DNA from: Candidatus Omnitrophota bacterium
GTDB lineage: Bacteria > Omnitrophota > Gorgyraeia > Tantalellales > Tantalellaceae
Assembly: GCA_024277375.1 (NCBI GenBank)
Contig: JAJRVD010000002.1
Coordinates: 1-47,232 of the forward strand
Length of the DNA stretch: 47,232 bases
Direction: 5' to 3'
Made by a program: the position numbers and the translations under genes. Under the pieces are notes generated by a model. The model did not search any database, was not told the DNA's origin, and saw nothing but the letters and a program-made list of their open reading frames with translations. Shown here one piece after another: positions 1-7,373 of the stretch. Numbering within the stretch: position 1 is the stretch's first letter; each line of letters begins with the position of its first letter.

Positions 1-109
1 AACCATTAGGGTATGCCATTTTTTTATTTTTTCAAAGACCTTATGCCAGATCCTTCGACTCGGGCTTCGCCCTCGCTCAGGATGACACTTCGAAAGTGCC
101 CACAATATG

Positions 110-301
110 TTACACTATCTCCTCAGGCTTTGTAGCCGTGGTAGTGCAGTGCTGGAGCAATGTTTCCCAAACTTTCAGTTTATGATCATTCAGCCATATG
201 CCAATAGGAGCGGCCTCCTGTATAAATGGAGTGGAGTTGACTATGACCAAAAGCGCCAGACAAGTTGCTATGGTTTTAATTAGACGATTATTTCGGTGCA
301 T
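110..301 (-). CDS. Small secreted or membrane-anchored hypothetical protein
   Basis: This is a 63-residue protein that I do not recognise. Two positive residues near the start (RNNRLIK) are followed by a hydrophobic stretch (TIATCLALLVIV), which fits an uncleaved signal anchor or a signal peptide. The rest is a short polar tail. It is probably a real gene despite its size. On the minus strand a GGAGG lies 8 bases before the ATG, and a good sigma70-type promoter (TTGACT, 17-base spacer, TAGAAT) sits about 45 bases further upstream. It is transcribed away from the tRNA-Gly/rex unit. No function can be assigned; the alternative is a chance ORF downstream of a promoter for something else. Confidence 0.5.
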   Translation of the reverse strand: MHRNNRLIKTIATCLALLVIVNSTPFIQEAAPIGIWLNDHKLKVWETLLQHCTTTATKPEEIV

Positions 302-344
302 TTAATAAGCCTCCGTACAGGTTTTATGTCATTTCAGTTGAGCT

Positions 345-373
345 ATTCTACCAAAAACACACAATAAAGTCAA
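345..373 (-). promoter_or_regulatory. Sigma70-type promoter for the small minus-strand gene
   Basis: Read on the minus strand, TTGACT is followed by a 17-base spacer and TAGAAT. It points toward the 63-residue ORF, with a leader of roughly 40 bases. The spacing and both hexamers are close to consensus. Confidence 0.55.
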
Positions 374-423
374 CAAAAACTTAGTTCCCCACGCTGAGAA
401 ACTATCCATAAGGGAACAGTATA

Positions 424-483
424 GGGACGCCATAGGGGACAGCCTCCTTTTGGCCAAAAGGAGGCTGTCCCCTATGGCGTCCC
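424..483. repeat. 60-bp perfect palindrome
   Basis: Both 30-base arms match perfectly with no loop, centred on GGCC inside TTTTGGCCAAAA. The arms contain GGGGACAGCCTCC and its complement. It lies between two divergent promoters. No T-run follows, so it is not a classical terminator. It resembles mobile REP-type palindromes. The similar 45-bp element near 45,900 shares the style but not the sequence. Confidence 0.8.
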
Positions 484-516
484 CTATGCAATTGTTTCAA
501 TGCTTCGTTATATGGG

Positions 517-544
517 TTGACATATTCCCTAAAATATGTATATT
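517..544 (+). promoter_or_regulatory. Sigma70-type promoter for tRNA-Gly and rex
   Basis: TTGACA is followed by a 16-base spacer and TATATT. Transcription would begin about 10-20 bases before the mature tRNA 5' end. No other good promoter is visible before rex, so rex probably shares this transcript. Confidence 0.65.
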
Positions 545-564
545 AGTCTCTACGGTCTATGAGA

Positions 565-638
565 GCGAGCGTAGCACAATGGTAGTGCAGAAGCCTTCCA
601 AGCTTCTGACGTGGGTTCGATCCCCATCGCTCGCTCCA
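565..638 (+). tRNA. tRNA-Gly (anticodon TCC)
   Basis: The cloverleaf folds cleanly. The acceptor GCGAGCG pairs with CGCTCGC, the D arm is GCAC/GTGC, the anticodon arm is GAAGC/GCTTC with loop CTTCCAA, and the T arm is GTGGG/CCCAT with loop TTCGATC. The anticodon TCC reads GGA/GGG glycine codons. The 3' CCA is encoded. The long ORF drawn from 450 through this region is therefore not coding here. Confidence 0.95.
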
Positions 639-695
639 CTAAATTATCGCGCATTATTTGACTTTGATCGTACTTTACGTGATATCGGGTTGTCT

Positions 696-1343
696 ATGAA
701 GGATAAGAAAAAAATACCAGAGCCGGCTATACCGCGTCTTTCTCTATATTCCAGGGCTCTTCATGCCGCTGGAAAGATAGAGTTCATCTCCTCAGAGGAG
801 TTAGCTTCTCTTGCCGGGGTTAAGGCTGCCCAGGTTCGCCGTGACTTGACGTATTTTGGTCAATTTGGCACTCCCGGCAAAGGTTATAATGTAAAGAAAC
901 TACATGGACAGATAGTTCGGATACTCGGCGGCGATAAAGAATGGAACGTCGCGCTGGTGGGTGTAGGTAATTTAGGTGCCGCTTTTCTTCATTTTGAAGG
1001 GTTTCGTCAGCGCGGGTTTAATATTGTTTGCGCTTTTGACCGCGACGAATCTAAGGTAGATAAAGATTTTGGAACGGTTAAGGTCCAGTCCATAAGCGAC
1101 TTACAGGAGACCCTGAAAAAGGGAGATATAAATATCGCGATCGTAGCGGTTCCCGGAGGGGCCGCCGAGGAAGTTATGAATGCACTTAGCGATGCGGGCA
1201 TAAAAGCGATACTGAACTTTACATCCTTTAGGCCGCAACTGCCGAAAAAGGTACAAGTTTTGAATATGAATTTGACAATTGCGTTGGAGCAGTTGGCATA
1301 CTTTTTGACAAAGGAAACGAAGGACAACGTTTTTTTTGTGTAA
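696..1343 (+). CDS. rex: Redox-sensing transcriptional repressor Rex
   Basis: Rex senses the NADH/NAD+ ratio and releases its operators when NADH is high. The first ~80 residues form the winged-helix DNA-binding domain, with the family pattern around AAQVRRDLTYFGQFGTPGKGY. A Rossmann fold follows, with the nucleotide-binding loop VGVGNLGAAF at about residue 88. The length of 215 aa is typical. The longer ORF from 450 runs through the tRNA gene, so I place the start at the first ATG after it, although no strong ribosome binding site is visible there. A TGTGA-N6-TCACA element just after the gene suggests that Rex controls the heme operon downstream. Confidence 0.93.
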   Translation: MKDKKKIPEPAIPRLSLYSRALHAAGKIEFISSEELASLAGVKAAQVRRDLTYFGQFGTPGKGYNVKKLHGQIVRILGGDKEWNVALVGVGNLGAAFLHFEGFRQRGFNIVCAFDRDESKVDKDFGTVKVQSISDLQETLKKGDINIAIVAVPGGAAEEVMNALSDAGIKAILNFTSFRPQLPKKVQVLNMNLTIALEQLAYFLTKETKDNVFFV

Positions 1344-1360
1344 CCTCGTGATAAAATTCA

Positions 1361-1378
1361 CTGTGATATTTGTCACAA
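1361..1378 (+). promoter_or_regulatory. Rex-like operator before the heme operon
   Basis: The inverted repeat TGTGA-TATTTG-TCACA has the half-sites and 6-base spacer of the known Rex consensus TTGTGAANNNNTTCACAA, matching 11 of 14 defined positions. It ends one base before the sirC start codon, so bound repressor could block transcription or initiation. It lies right after the rex gene itself. Confidence 0.6.
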
Positions 1379-1379
1379 T

Positions 1380-2018
1380 ATGAAAAATCATTATCCGATA
1401 AACTTAGATCTGGAAAAGAAGCGATGCATTGTGATCGGCGGTGGTAACGTGGCTGAACGCAAGGTTAAGCGCCTCCTGGATTGCAATGCGGTAGTTACGT
1501 TGATAAGTCCGGAGGTTTCTTCCGGGATAATCCGACTTCGCAAAACTAAAAAAATTAAAGTTGAAATGCGGCGGGTTGCCCTAAAAGATCTTAAGGGCGC
1601 GCAGTTGGTTATTTCCGCTTCTGATGACAGGAAGGTAAACGCTTCGGTATCTGATTATTGTCATCGCAATAACATATTGATAAATGTTGTGGACTCGCCA
1701 AAAGAATGCAACTTTATTTTACCTTCGATCGTGACCCGAGGAGACCTCAGTATCGCGATATCTACAGGTGGAGTAAGTCCAGCTCTTTCTAAAAAGATCA
1801 GACAGGACCTTGAGAAAAGGTTTGGCATTGAGTACGCTAAGTTTTTGAGATTGATGAAAAAGGCGCGGCCAAGGGTAATTAAAGGGGTAAAGAACGCGGG
1901 GTCGAGAAAAACAATTTTTGAAAAAATTGTTAAGTCCAACATTTTAGTGTTGATAAAGAAGGGTAGAGAAAAAGACGCAAAACAAAAAATGGAACGTATT
2001 TTAAAAAATGATAAATAG
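1380..2018 (+). CDS. Precorrin-2 dehydrogenase / sirohydrochlorin ferrochelatase (SirC/Met8-type)
   Basis: This enzyme oxidises precorrin-2 to sirohydrochlorin with NAD+ and in many species also inserts iron to give siroheme. The N-terminal Rossmann motif is IVIGGGNVAERKVKRLL (about residues 18-34), and a CysG N-terminal-type domain continues through SPKECNFILPSIVTRGDLSIAISTGG. At 212 aa it matches stand-alone SirC/Met8p proteins and lacks the methyltransferase half of CysG, which is encoded separately as CobA-HemD. No CbiK/SirB chelatase is visible nearby, so this protein is the best candidate for iron insertion as well. It overlaps the next gene by 11 bases (ATGATAAATAG), indicating translational coupling. 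Confidence 0.9.
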   Translation: MKNHYPINLDLEKKRCIVIGGGNVAERKVKRLLDCNAVVTLISPEVSSGIIRLRKTKKIKVEMRRVALKDLKGAQLVISASDDRKVNASVSDYCHRNNILINVVDSPKECNFILPSIVTRGDLSIAISTGGVSPALSKKIRQDLEKRFGIEYAKFLRLMKKARPRVIKGVKNAGSRKTIFEKIVKSNILVLIKKGREKDAKQKMERILKNDK

Positions 2019-2472
2019 ACTAACAGATTTTTCTTCAGGGTTCGGAAATGCGTATTTCGTTACGCACCTTATCGCTATTGTTGCCAGCTATGCTGTGTTT
2101 TTTGTGACGTTCTCTGCGGCGGTTCTATATTTGGTGCAGGATAATAACTTGAAGCGTAAACATCTGGGCGCGATGTTCAATAGATTGCCGGATCTATCTT
2201 TGTTAGACAAGCTTACTTATAGATCAATTGAGTTGGGGTTTCCTATTCTGTCAGTGGCTATCATTGCCGGATTTCTTTTACAGAAAGATATTTCGGGTTC
2301 TTACTGGAATTGGAATACCAAGGAAGTATATTCGGTAGTTTCATGGCTTCTTTACGCTGTAACACTACACGTGAGGTTGTCATCCAAGTTGCGCGGGAAA
2401 AAGGTAGCGCTTTTATCAATTTTGGCGTTTGGTATAATTGTATTCAGTTTGTTCGTCGGATGTGGGGGATAA
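2008..2472 (+). CDS. Half-size HemX/CcsA-like membrane protein
   Basis: An integral membrane protein of 154 aa with about five hydrophobic segments, homologous to the C-terminal half of CcsA/HemX. The key region SYWNWNTKEVYSVVSW aligns with the WGxYWSWDPKETWSLISW motif of the true CcsA later in this window, and TLHVR aligns with YLHVR. The tryptophan-rich heme-handling motif is degenerate (WDP replaced by WNT). HemX proteins often sit next to hemA and affect GluTR level or heme homeostasis. The usual length is about 270 aa, so the N-terminal half is missing. Its stop overlaps the hemA start (TAATG). The role is inferred from position. Confidence 0.75.
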   Translation: MINRLTDFSSGFGNAYFVTHLIAIVASYAVFFVTFSAAVLYLVQDNNLKRKHLGAMFNRLPDLSLLDKLTYRSIELGFPILSVAIIAGFLLQKDISGSYWNWNTKEVYSVVSWLLYAVTLHVRLSSKLRGKKVALLSILAFGIIVFSLFVGCGG

Positions 2473-3545
2473 TGAACTTGTTTGTTTTGGGCATAAATCA
2501 TAAAACGGCTCCCGTCAACGTAAGAGAAAAACTCTCTTTCAGCGATCAGGAGATCGTTGAGGCCAATAAAAAGCTCGTGTCAAAGACTTCATTGAACGAA
2601 GGGTTGATCCTCTCAACATGTAACCGCGTGGAAATTTATGGAGTTTCGAACGATCCGGATGCCGACCATTTTGGGGAGATAAAAGGGTTTTTAAGTGATT
2701 TTCACCAGTTGGATCCCGAATGTTTTGAGGATAGACTTTATAACTACAACGGTGATAGGGTGATTAGGCACTTGTATAGGGTTGCTTCCGGGCTTGACTC
2801 GATGGTGATCGGAGAGATGGAAATATTAGGGCAGGTTAAAAAAGCTTACCATGTCGCTAAGGAAAGTAAGACTACGGGAAAGATATTGCATAGATTGTTT
2901 CAGAAAACTTTTACGACAGCAAAGAAGATCAGAACTGATACCGCTATTACCAGGGGATTGGTTTCCGTAAGTTCGGTCGCGGTTAAACTGGCCGGAAAAA
3001 TATTGGGAACTTTAGTGGACAAAGAAGTTCTTGTCGTTGGTGCGGGGCAGATCGGGGAACAGTTGATGATGTTCCTGAAGAAGAATGGGATAAAATCTAT
3101 TTTAGTGGCCAATCGGACGTTTGAAAAAGCACAGGAATTAGCCGTAAAATTTAACGCGACCGCTGTAAAGTTTGAGGATTTCAAAGAGGGACTGGTAGAG
3201 TCTGATATTGTTATTGCTTCGACAGGAGCGCCTCATTGCCTGATACGAAAACAGGACGTTTCCGAATTTATGCCGCGCCGCCGGCAAAGACCGCTTTTTA
3301 TCATAGATCTGGCAGTTCCGCGTGATGTTGAGTCAGAAGTCAATGACATAGATAACGCGTATTTGTATGATATCGATGATCTTCAGGGAATAGTGGAAAA
3401 AAACATAGAATTAAGAAAGAATGAGCTAGAAAATTGTGACAAAATCATAGCAGATTCATGTGATAAGTTTCTGCATTGGCTGCAAGTCGAGAAGGCAATA
3501 AAGAATGACGAAAGATACGTTGATAATAGGGTCGCGTTCAAGTAA
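2472..3545 (+). CDS. hemA: Glutamyl-tRNA reductase, C-terminally short
   Basis: HemA reduces glutamyl-tRNA(Glu) to glutamate-1-semialdehyde with NADPH, the committed step of heme synthesis. The catalytic cysteine is in LILSTCNRVEIYG (about Cys50). GLDSMVIGEMEILGQVKKAY follows near residue 107, and the NADPH-binding loop VLVVGAGQIGEQL lies near 185. I chose the ATG overlapping the previous stop, preceded by GGGGG, rather than the 54-codon-longer ORF start, because MNLFVLGINHKTAPV is the family N-terminus. At 357 aa it is shorter than the usual 410-450 aa. It ends soon after the linker helix (FLHWLQVEKAIK), so most of the C-terminal dimerisation domain is absent. It overlaps hemC by 41 bases. 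Confidence 0.93.
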   Translation: MNLFVLGINHKTAPVNVREKLSFSDQEIVEANKKLVSKTSLNEGLILSTCNRVEIYGVSNDPDADHFGEIKGFLSDFHQLDPECFEDRLYNYNGDRVIRHLYRVASGLDSMVIGEMEILGQVKKAYHVAKESKTTGKILHRLFQKTFTTAKKIRTDTAITRGLVSVSSVAVKLAGKILGTLVDKEVLVVGAGQIGEQLMMFLKKNGIKSILVANRTFEKAQELAVKFNATAVKFEDFKEGLVESDIVIASTGAPHCLIRKQDVSEFMPRRRQRPLFIIDLAVPRDVESEVNDIDNAYLYDIDDLQGIVEKNIELRKNELENCDKIIADSCDKFLHWLQVEKAIKNDERYVDNRVAFK

Positions 3546-4425
3546 ACTGGCGCTTACTCAGACTCGTTTAATAAAAGATGCCATCGAGGCGGTATTTCCG
3601 GAGTTGAAGGTAGCGATCAAAACTATCAAAACAACCGGATATAAGATCCTGGATGTTCCGTTAAGCAAGATTGGTGATAAGGGGCTCTTTACTAAGGAGA
3701 TCGAAGAGGCGCTCCTGGCAAATGAAGTTGATCTCGCGGTTCATAGCATGAAAGACCTGCCGACTAAATTGCCTGAGGGCTTAGTGATCGGAGCGGTTAC
3801 GAATAGAGAAAATTCTTGCGACATACTGGTTTATTCCGAAGGCTATACTCTCGAGACATTGCCTCAAGGCGCTAAAGTAGGAACGAGTAGTCTTCGCCGC
3901 CGCGCTCAAATTCTTAACAAACGAAGTGATCTTGAGATCCTTGATCTTAGAGGGAATTTGGATACACGTGTTCGCAAACTTGAGCAAGGTCAATTTGACG
4001 CCATAATCCTGGCGTATGCAGGCGTGAAGCGTCTGGGGCTTGAGGTGAAGATGTCGATTATATCGGTTAGCGATATGTTGCCTCAGGCGGGACAAGGCGC
4101 GTTGGGGATCGAGATAAGGGAAAATGATCCTGATGTCAGCAGGATAGTTGACGTTTTAAATGACGCGAAATCGCGTCTTTGTGTTGAAGCGGAACGCGCG
4201 TTGCTTGCTGTGTTGGAAGGCGGATGCCAGGTTCCTATCGGAATGTCTGCCCGAATAGAGGATGAAATGATCCTTATTTCAGGTGGTGTGTTTTCATTAG
4301 ATGGGAAAAACGCCGTGCGAGATGAAATAGATGGCGACAAAAAGGACGCGTCTGGTTTAGGCGAAGAGTTGGCAAAAAATTTGCTAGACAAGGGCGCGGG
4401 AGAGATCTTAGAGGAGATCAGATAA
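3505..4425 (+). CDS. hemC: Hydroxymethylbilane synthase (porphobilinogen deaminase)
   Basis: HemC joins four porphobilinogen molecules into hydroxymethylbilane on a covalently bound dipyrromethane cofactor. The family motifs are IIGSRSSKLALTQT at the N-terminus, DLAVHSMKDLPT, GTSSLRRRAQI, LDLRGNLDTRVRKL and LEGGCQVPIGMSA. The cysteine of the last one (about Cys241) carries the cofactor. The length of 306 aa is normal. The start lies within the hemA 3' end, and only two bases separate the stop from cobA-hemD, so the genes are one transcriptional unit. Confidence 0.96.
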   Translation: MTKDTLIIGSRSSKLALTQTRLIKDAIEAVFPELKVAIKTIKTTGYKILDVPLSKIGDKGLFTKEIEEALLANEVDLAVHSMKDLPTKLPEGLVIGAVTNRENSCDILVYSEGYTLETLPQGAKVGTSSLRRRAQILNKRSDLEILDLRGNLDTRVRKLEQGQFDAIILAYAGVKRLGLEVKMSIISVSDMLPQAGQGALGIEIRENDPDVSRIVDVLNDAKSRLCVEAERALLAVLEGGCQVPIGMSARIEDEMILISGGVFSLDGKNAVRDEIDGDKKDASGLGEELAKNLLDKGAGEILEEIR

Positions 4426-4427
4426 TA

Positions 4428-5933
4428 ATGCCAAAAACAGTATATTTAGCGGGAGCCGGACCGGGAGATGAGCGGTTGATAACGGTTAAAGCACTCGACC
4501 TCATAAAAAAGGCCGATTGTATAGTCTATGACTACCTTGTCAATCCTAATTTGCTGCGATTCGCGAAAAAAAAGTGTGAACTTATATACGTGGGCAAGAA
4601 AGCGAAAGCACATACATTAACGCAAGAGAAGATCAATGAACTTTTGGTGCGAAAAGCCAAAAAGCATGATATGGTGCTTCGCTTGAAAGGTGGAGATCCT
4701 TACATCTTCGGAAGGGGAGCGGAAGAGGCTCTTCATCTCAAGAAAAACAAAATTAATGTTGAAGTTGTTCCGGGCATAACAAGCGCTATCGCGGTTCCGG
4801 CATACGCGGGAATATCGCTTACTCATAGAACGGCGAATTCTACAGTTGGCTTTATTACGGGGCACGAAGATCCTACAAAGGATATCTCCAGTATCGATTG
4901 GGACGCGCTTTCGAAGGCTTTAGGGACAATGGTGTTTTTGATGGGGGTTGGCAACCTGCCTAATATAACAAAGAAACTGATCGCGAGCGGGAAATCCAAA
5001 AAGACTCCTGTAGCTCTTGTTCGGTGGGGAACTACCGCTAAACAGGAAGCAGTCACAGGCACGCTGGGAAGTATTGTACAGATAGCGAAGAAAAATGGGA
5101 TTAAACCCCCCGCGATAATTGTTGTGGGAGAGGTTGTGAAGCTTAGGAAAACATTGAACTGGTTTGAGGAAAAACCTCTTTTTGGTAAAAGAATAGTAGT
5201 TACTCGTACTCGCGTGCAGGCAAGTGGCTTGTCGGAAAAATTTATCGAGTTGGGCGCAGAGGTTGTTGAGGTCCCGACGATCGAGGTCGTATCACTAAAG
5301 GCGGACAAAAAGGTTAAGGCCGCCTTTAAGAGGTCTGAATATGATTGGATCTTTTTTACAAGCCAGAACGGCGTTAAGGATTTCTCGGACATGTTGGACC
5401 GGATCGGAAAAGATAGTCGTATTTTTGGACGATCTAAAGTTTGCGCTATTGGCTCTGAAACGGCAAAAAGTCTGGCCAAAATTGGGATAAAGCCGGATTA
5501 TGTTCCCGGCGAATTTCGTGCCGAGGCGATAATTGATCATTTTAAGAAGAAACGTATGGCAGGTAAAAATGTGTTGATCTTGCGCGCGAAACAGGCGCGC
5601 AATGTATTGCCTGACGGACTTAAGAAATTAAAAGCGCTGGTTAAGGTCGTTGATCTTTATGATACACGTACTCCTAAAGAAAGCGACGGGCGGCTAAAAG
5701 ATATTTTTAACGATAAGGTGGACATGGTTACTTTTACCAGTTCGTCGACCGTTAAGAATTTTGTTAAACTCGCGGGGAAAAATTATAAAAAAATGGTCAA
5801 AGGCGTAAAGATAGCATCTATTGGACCGATCACGTCCAAGGCTATAAAGGAAGCGGAGTTGAGTGTTGATGTTAGAGCAAAGGTCTATACCATAAAAGGA
5901 TTGGTAGAGGCCATAGTAAAGAAGATAAAATAG
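4428..5933 (+). CDS. cobA-hemD: Uroporphyrinogen-III C-methyltransferase / uroporphyrinogen-III synthase fusion
   Basis: This is a bifunctional cytosolic enzyme. Residues ~1-245 are a SUMT domain that methylates uroporphyrinogen III to precorrin-2 with SAM; VYLAGAGPGD, LRLKGGDPYIFGRG and GITSAIAVPAYAGI are diagnostic. Residues ~250-501 are HemD, which closes hydroxymethylbilane to uroporphyrinogen III, beginning at LFGKRIVVTRTR and including a FTSQNGVKDF segment. Fusing the two steps channels tetrapyrrole toward siroheme, which fits the Ahb genes downstream. Such fusions are common in anaerobes. The gene ends in TAG, followed at once by a small hairpin repeat. Confidence 0.95.
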   Translation: MPKTVYLAGAGPGDERLITVKALDLIKKADCIVYDYLVNPNLLRFAKKKCELIYVGKKAKAHTLTQEKINELLVRKAKKHDMVLRLKGGDPYIFGRGAEEALHLKKNKINVEVVPGITSAIAVPAYAGISLTHRTANSTVGFITGHEDPTKDISSIDWDALSKALGTMVFLMGVGNLPNITKKLIASGKSKKTPVALVRWGTTAKQEAVTGTLGSIVQIAKKNGIKPPAIIVVGEVVKLRKTLNWFEEKPLFGKRIVVTRTRVQASGLSEKFIELGAEVVEVPTIEVVSLKADKKVKAAFKRSEYDWIFFTSQNGVKDFSDMLDRIGKDSRIFGRSKVCAIGSETAKSLAKIGIKPDYVPGEFRAEAIIDHFKKKRMAGKNVLILRAKQARNVLPDGLKKLKALVKVVDLYDTRTPKESDGRLKDIFNDKVDMVTFTSSSTVKNFVKLAGKNYKKMVKGVKIASIGPITSKAIKEAELSVDVRAKVYTIKGLVEAIVKKIK

Positions 5934-5958
5934 ATTCCCGATAAAAATATTCGGGAAT
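5934..5958 (+). repeat. Short hairpin repeat ATTCCCGA...TCGGGAAT
   Basis: An 8-bp stem with a 9-base AT-rich loop begins directly after the cobA-hemD stop codon. A near-identical copy, with the same trailing GACACG, follows the hemL stop at 12,045. No T-run follows, so it looks more like a dispersed repeat or an mRNA-stability hairpin than a terminator. Confidence 0.7.
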
Positions 5959-5972
5959 GACACGGGGGAATA

Positions 5973-7130
5973 ATGATAAATTGCACAAGATTGCTTTGCG
6001 GGGTAGCGGGTTCAAATGATGATATACGTTACAAAAAGGGGAAACCCGCCGACACCAACAGACCCATCGTTGTCTGGAATTCGACAAGAAAATGTAACCT
6101 TAAGTGTATACATTGTTACATTGACGCGACTCCATCAGCGAGTGCGGGCGAGCTCACGACTGTCGAAGCTAGAACGATGCTTGACGATTTGGCGGATTTC
6201 GGAGCACCGGTATTTCTCTTCTCAGGAGGGGAACCGTTCATGCGGGATGACCTTTATGAACTTGGGAACTACGCTAAGGGCAAAGGCCTTAGAACTGTTA
6301 TCTCTACGAACGGAACTATGATAACAGATGATGTTGCCAAAAAAATACGTGACACCGGTTTTTCATATGTGGGAATAAGCCTGGACGGCCTTGAAGATGT
6401 TAATGATAAATTCAGGGAACAGAAGGGCGCGTTCAAAAAGACATTGGAAGGCATAAGAAATTGCAAGAAGAACGGTGTTCACGTTGGGTTAAGATTCACT
6501 ATCAACAAACATAACTTCAGGGATATCGCGGGTATCTTCGACCTGATCGAGAATGAAGGCATTCCGCGCACATGTTTTTATCATCTGGTTTATTCCGGGC
6601 GTGGAACTGATATGGTAAAGGATGACCTTACTCATTCTGAAGCTCGCGATACAATGGATCTTATTTTTGATAGGAGTGAGGATATAGTTGCCAGGAAACA
6701 AGATACAGAGATACTAACCGTAGATAATCATGCTGACGGTATTTATCTGTATCTTCGACTGAAGAAAAAGGATCCTAAGCGCGCCGCGGAAGTATTAGAA
6801 CTTCTTCGCATTAATGGCGGGAATAAATCCGGCATAGGTATCGCTAATGTGGATAATCTGGGCGAGGTACACGCGGATCAGTTTTGGAGGCATTATTCTT
6901 TTGGAAACGTAAGAAAGAGAAAGTTTAGTGAGATATGGATGGATGAAAGTGACGAATTGTTGAACGGTCTGCGTCACAAAGTGCCTCTATTGAAAGGTAA
7001 ATGCGGAAGATGTAAATTTAAAGACGCGTGTGCCGGTAATTTCAGGGTCCGAGCCGAAGCGGTATACGGTGATATCTGGCAGGAAGATCCGGCATGTTAT
7101 TTGACGGAAGAAGAGATATTAAATGGGTAG
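5973..7130 (+). CDS. ahbC: AhbC-type radical SAM enzyme, 12,18-didecarboxysiroheme deacetylase
   Basis: AhbC removes the two acetate side chains of 12,18-didecarboxysiroheme to give Fe-coproporphyrin III. The radical-SAM cluster motif CNLKCIHC is at about residues 41-48, followed by FSGGEP and VGISLDGLEDVND. The HLVYSGRG segment is typical of the AhbC/NirJ group. A C-terminal SPASM-like cysteine region (CGRCKFKDAC ... DPACYL) would bind an auxiliary Fe-S cluster. The length is 385 aa, and GGGGG precedes the ATG. The assignment over NirJ of heme d1 synthesis rests on the neighbouring hemB, ahbD, ahbA and ahbB and the absence of other nir genes. Confidence 0.88.
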   Translation: MINCTRLLCGVAGSNDDIRYKKGKPADTNRPIVVWNSTRKCNLKCIHCYIDATPSASAGELTTVEARTMLDDLADFGAPVFLFSGGEPFMRDDLYELGNYAKGKGLRTVISTNGTMITDDVAKKIRDTGFSYVGISLDGLEDVNDKFREQKGAFKKTLEGIRNCKKNGVHVGLRFTINKHNFRDIAGIFDLIENEGIPRTCFYHLVYSGRGTDMVKDDLTHSEARDTMDLIFDRSEDIVARKQDTEILTVDNHADGIYLYLRLKKKDPKRAAEVLELLRINGGNKSGIGIANVDNLGEVHADQFWRHYSFGNVRKRKFSEIWMDESDELLNGLRHKVPLLKGKCGRCKFKDACAGNFRVRAEAVYGDIWQEDPACYLTEEEILNG

Positions 7131-7166
7131 AGATTGCTTCGTCGCCTGCGGCTCCTCGCAATCAGG

Positions 7167-7277
7167 CTGTGTCGTAATTCGTTTTGCGGGTGGCCGCATA
7201 CAATATCTTGTAGGGGTTCGATTTATCGAACCCGATATAACGGGCTTGATGAATCAAGCACCTACATTATGACACAG
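7167..7277 (+). repeat. MITE-like repeat, copy A1 (inside a composite palindrome)
   Basis: A 111-bp element with terminal inverted repeats CTGTGTCGTAAT / ATTATGACACAG. Two inner palindromes, GGGTTCGAT..ATCGAACCC and GGGCTTGATGAATCAAG.., can form hairpins. It lies within a second repeat, ATTGCTTCGTCGCC..CTCCTCGCAAT on the left and GTCATTGCGAGCGAA..GAAGCAATC on the right, so the whole block is a nested palindrome between ahbC and hemB. Five other copies occur in this window. Confidence 0.85.
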
Positions 7278-7373
7278 TCTAAATGACAACTCTTTCTGTC
7301 ATTGCGAGCGAACAACGTGAGCGAAGCAATCCCAAAAAACGGTATACGAAATATGAGATACGGAATACGAATT

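Noticed and set aside
450-695. N-terminal extension of the rex ORF
   Set aside because: It runs through the 60-bp palindrome, the promoter and the tRNA-Gly gene; the family N-terminus begins at 696.
4823-5479. Long minus-strand ORF of 218 aa (and similar shadows at 8,894-9,694, 22,820-23,233 and 27,034-27,447)
   Set aside because: They lie antisense to well-identified genes, have no recognisable motifs and no ribosome binding sites.
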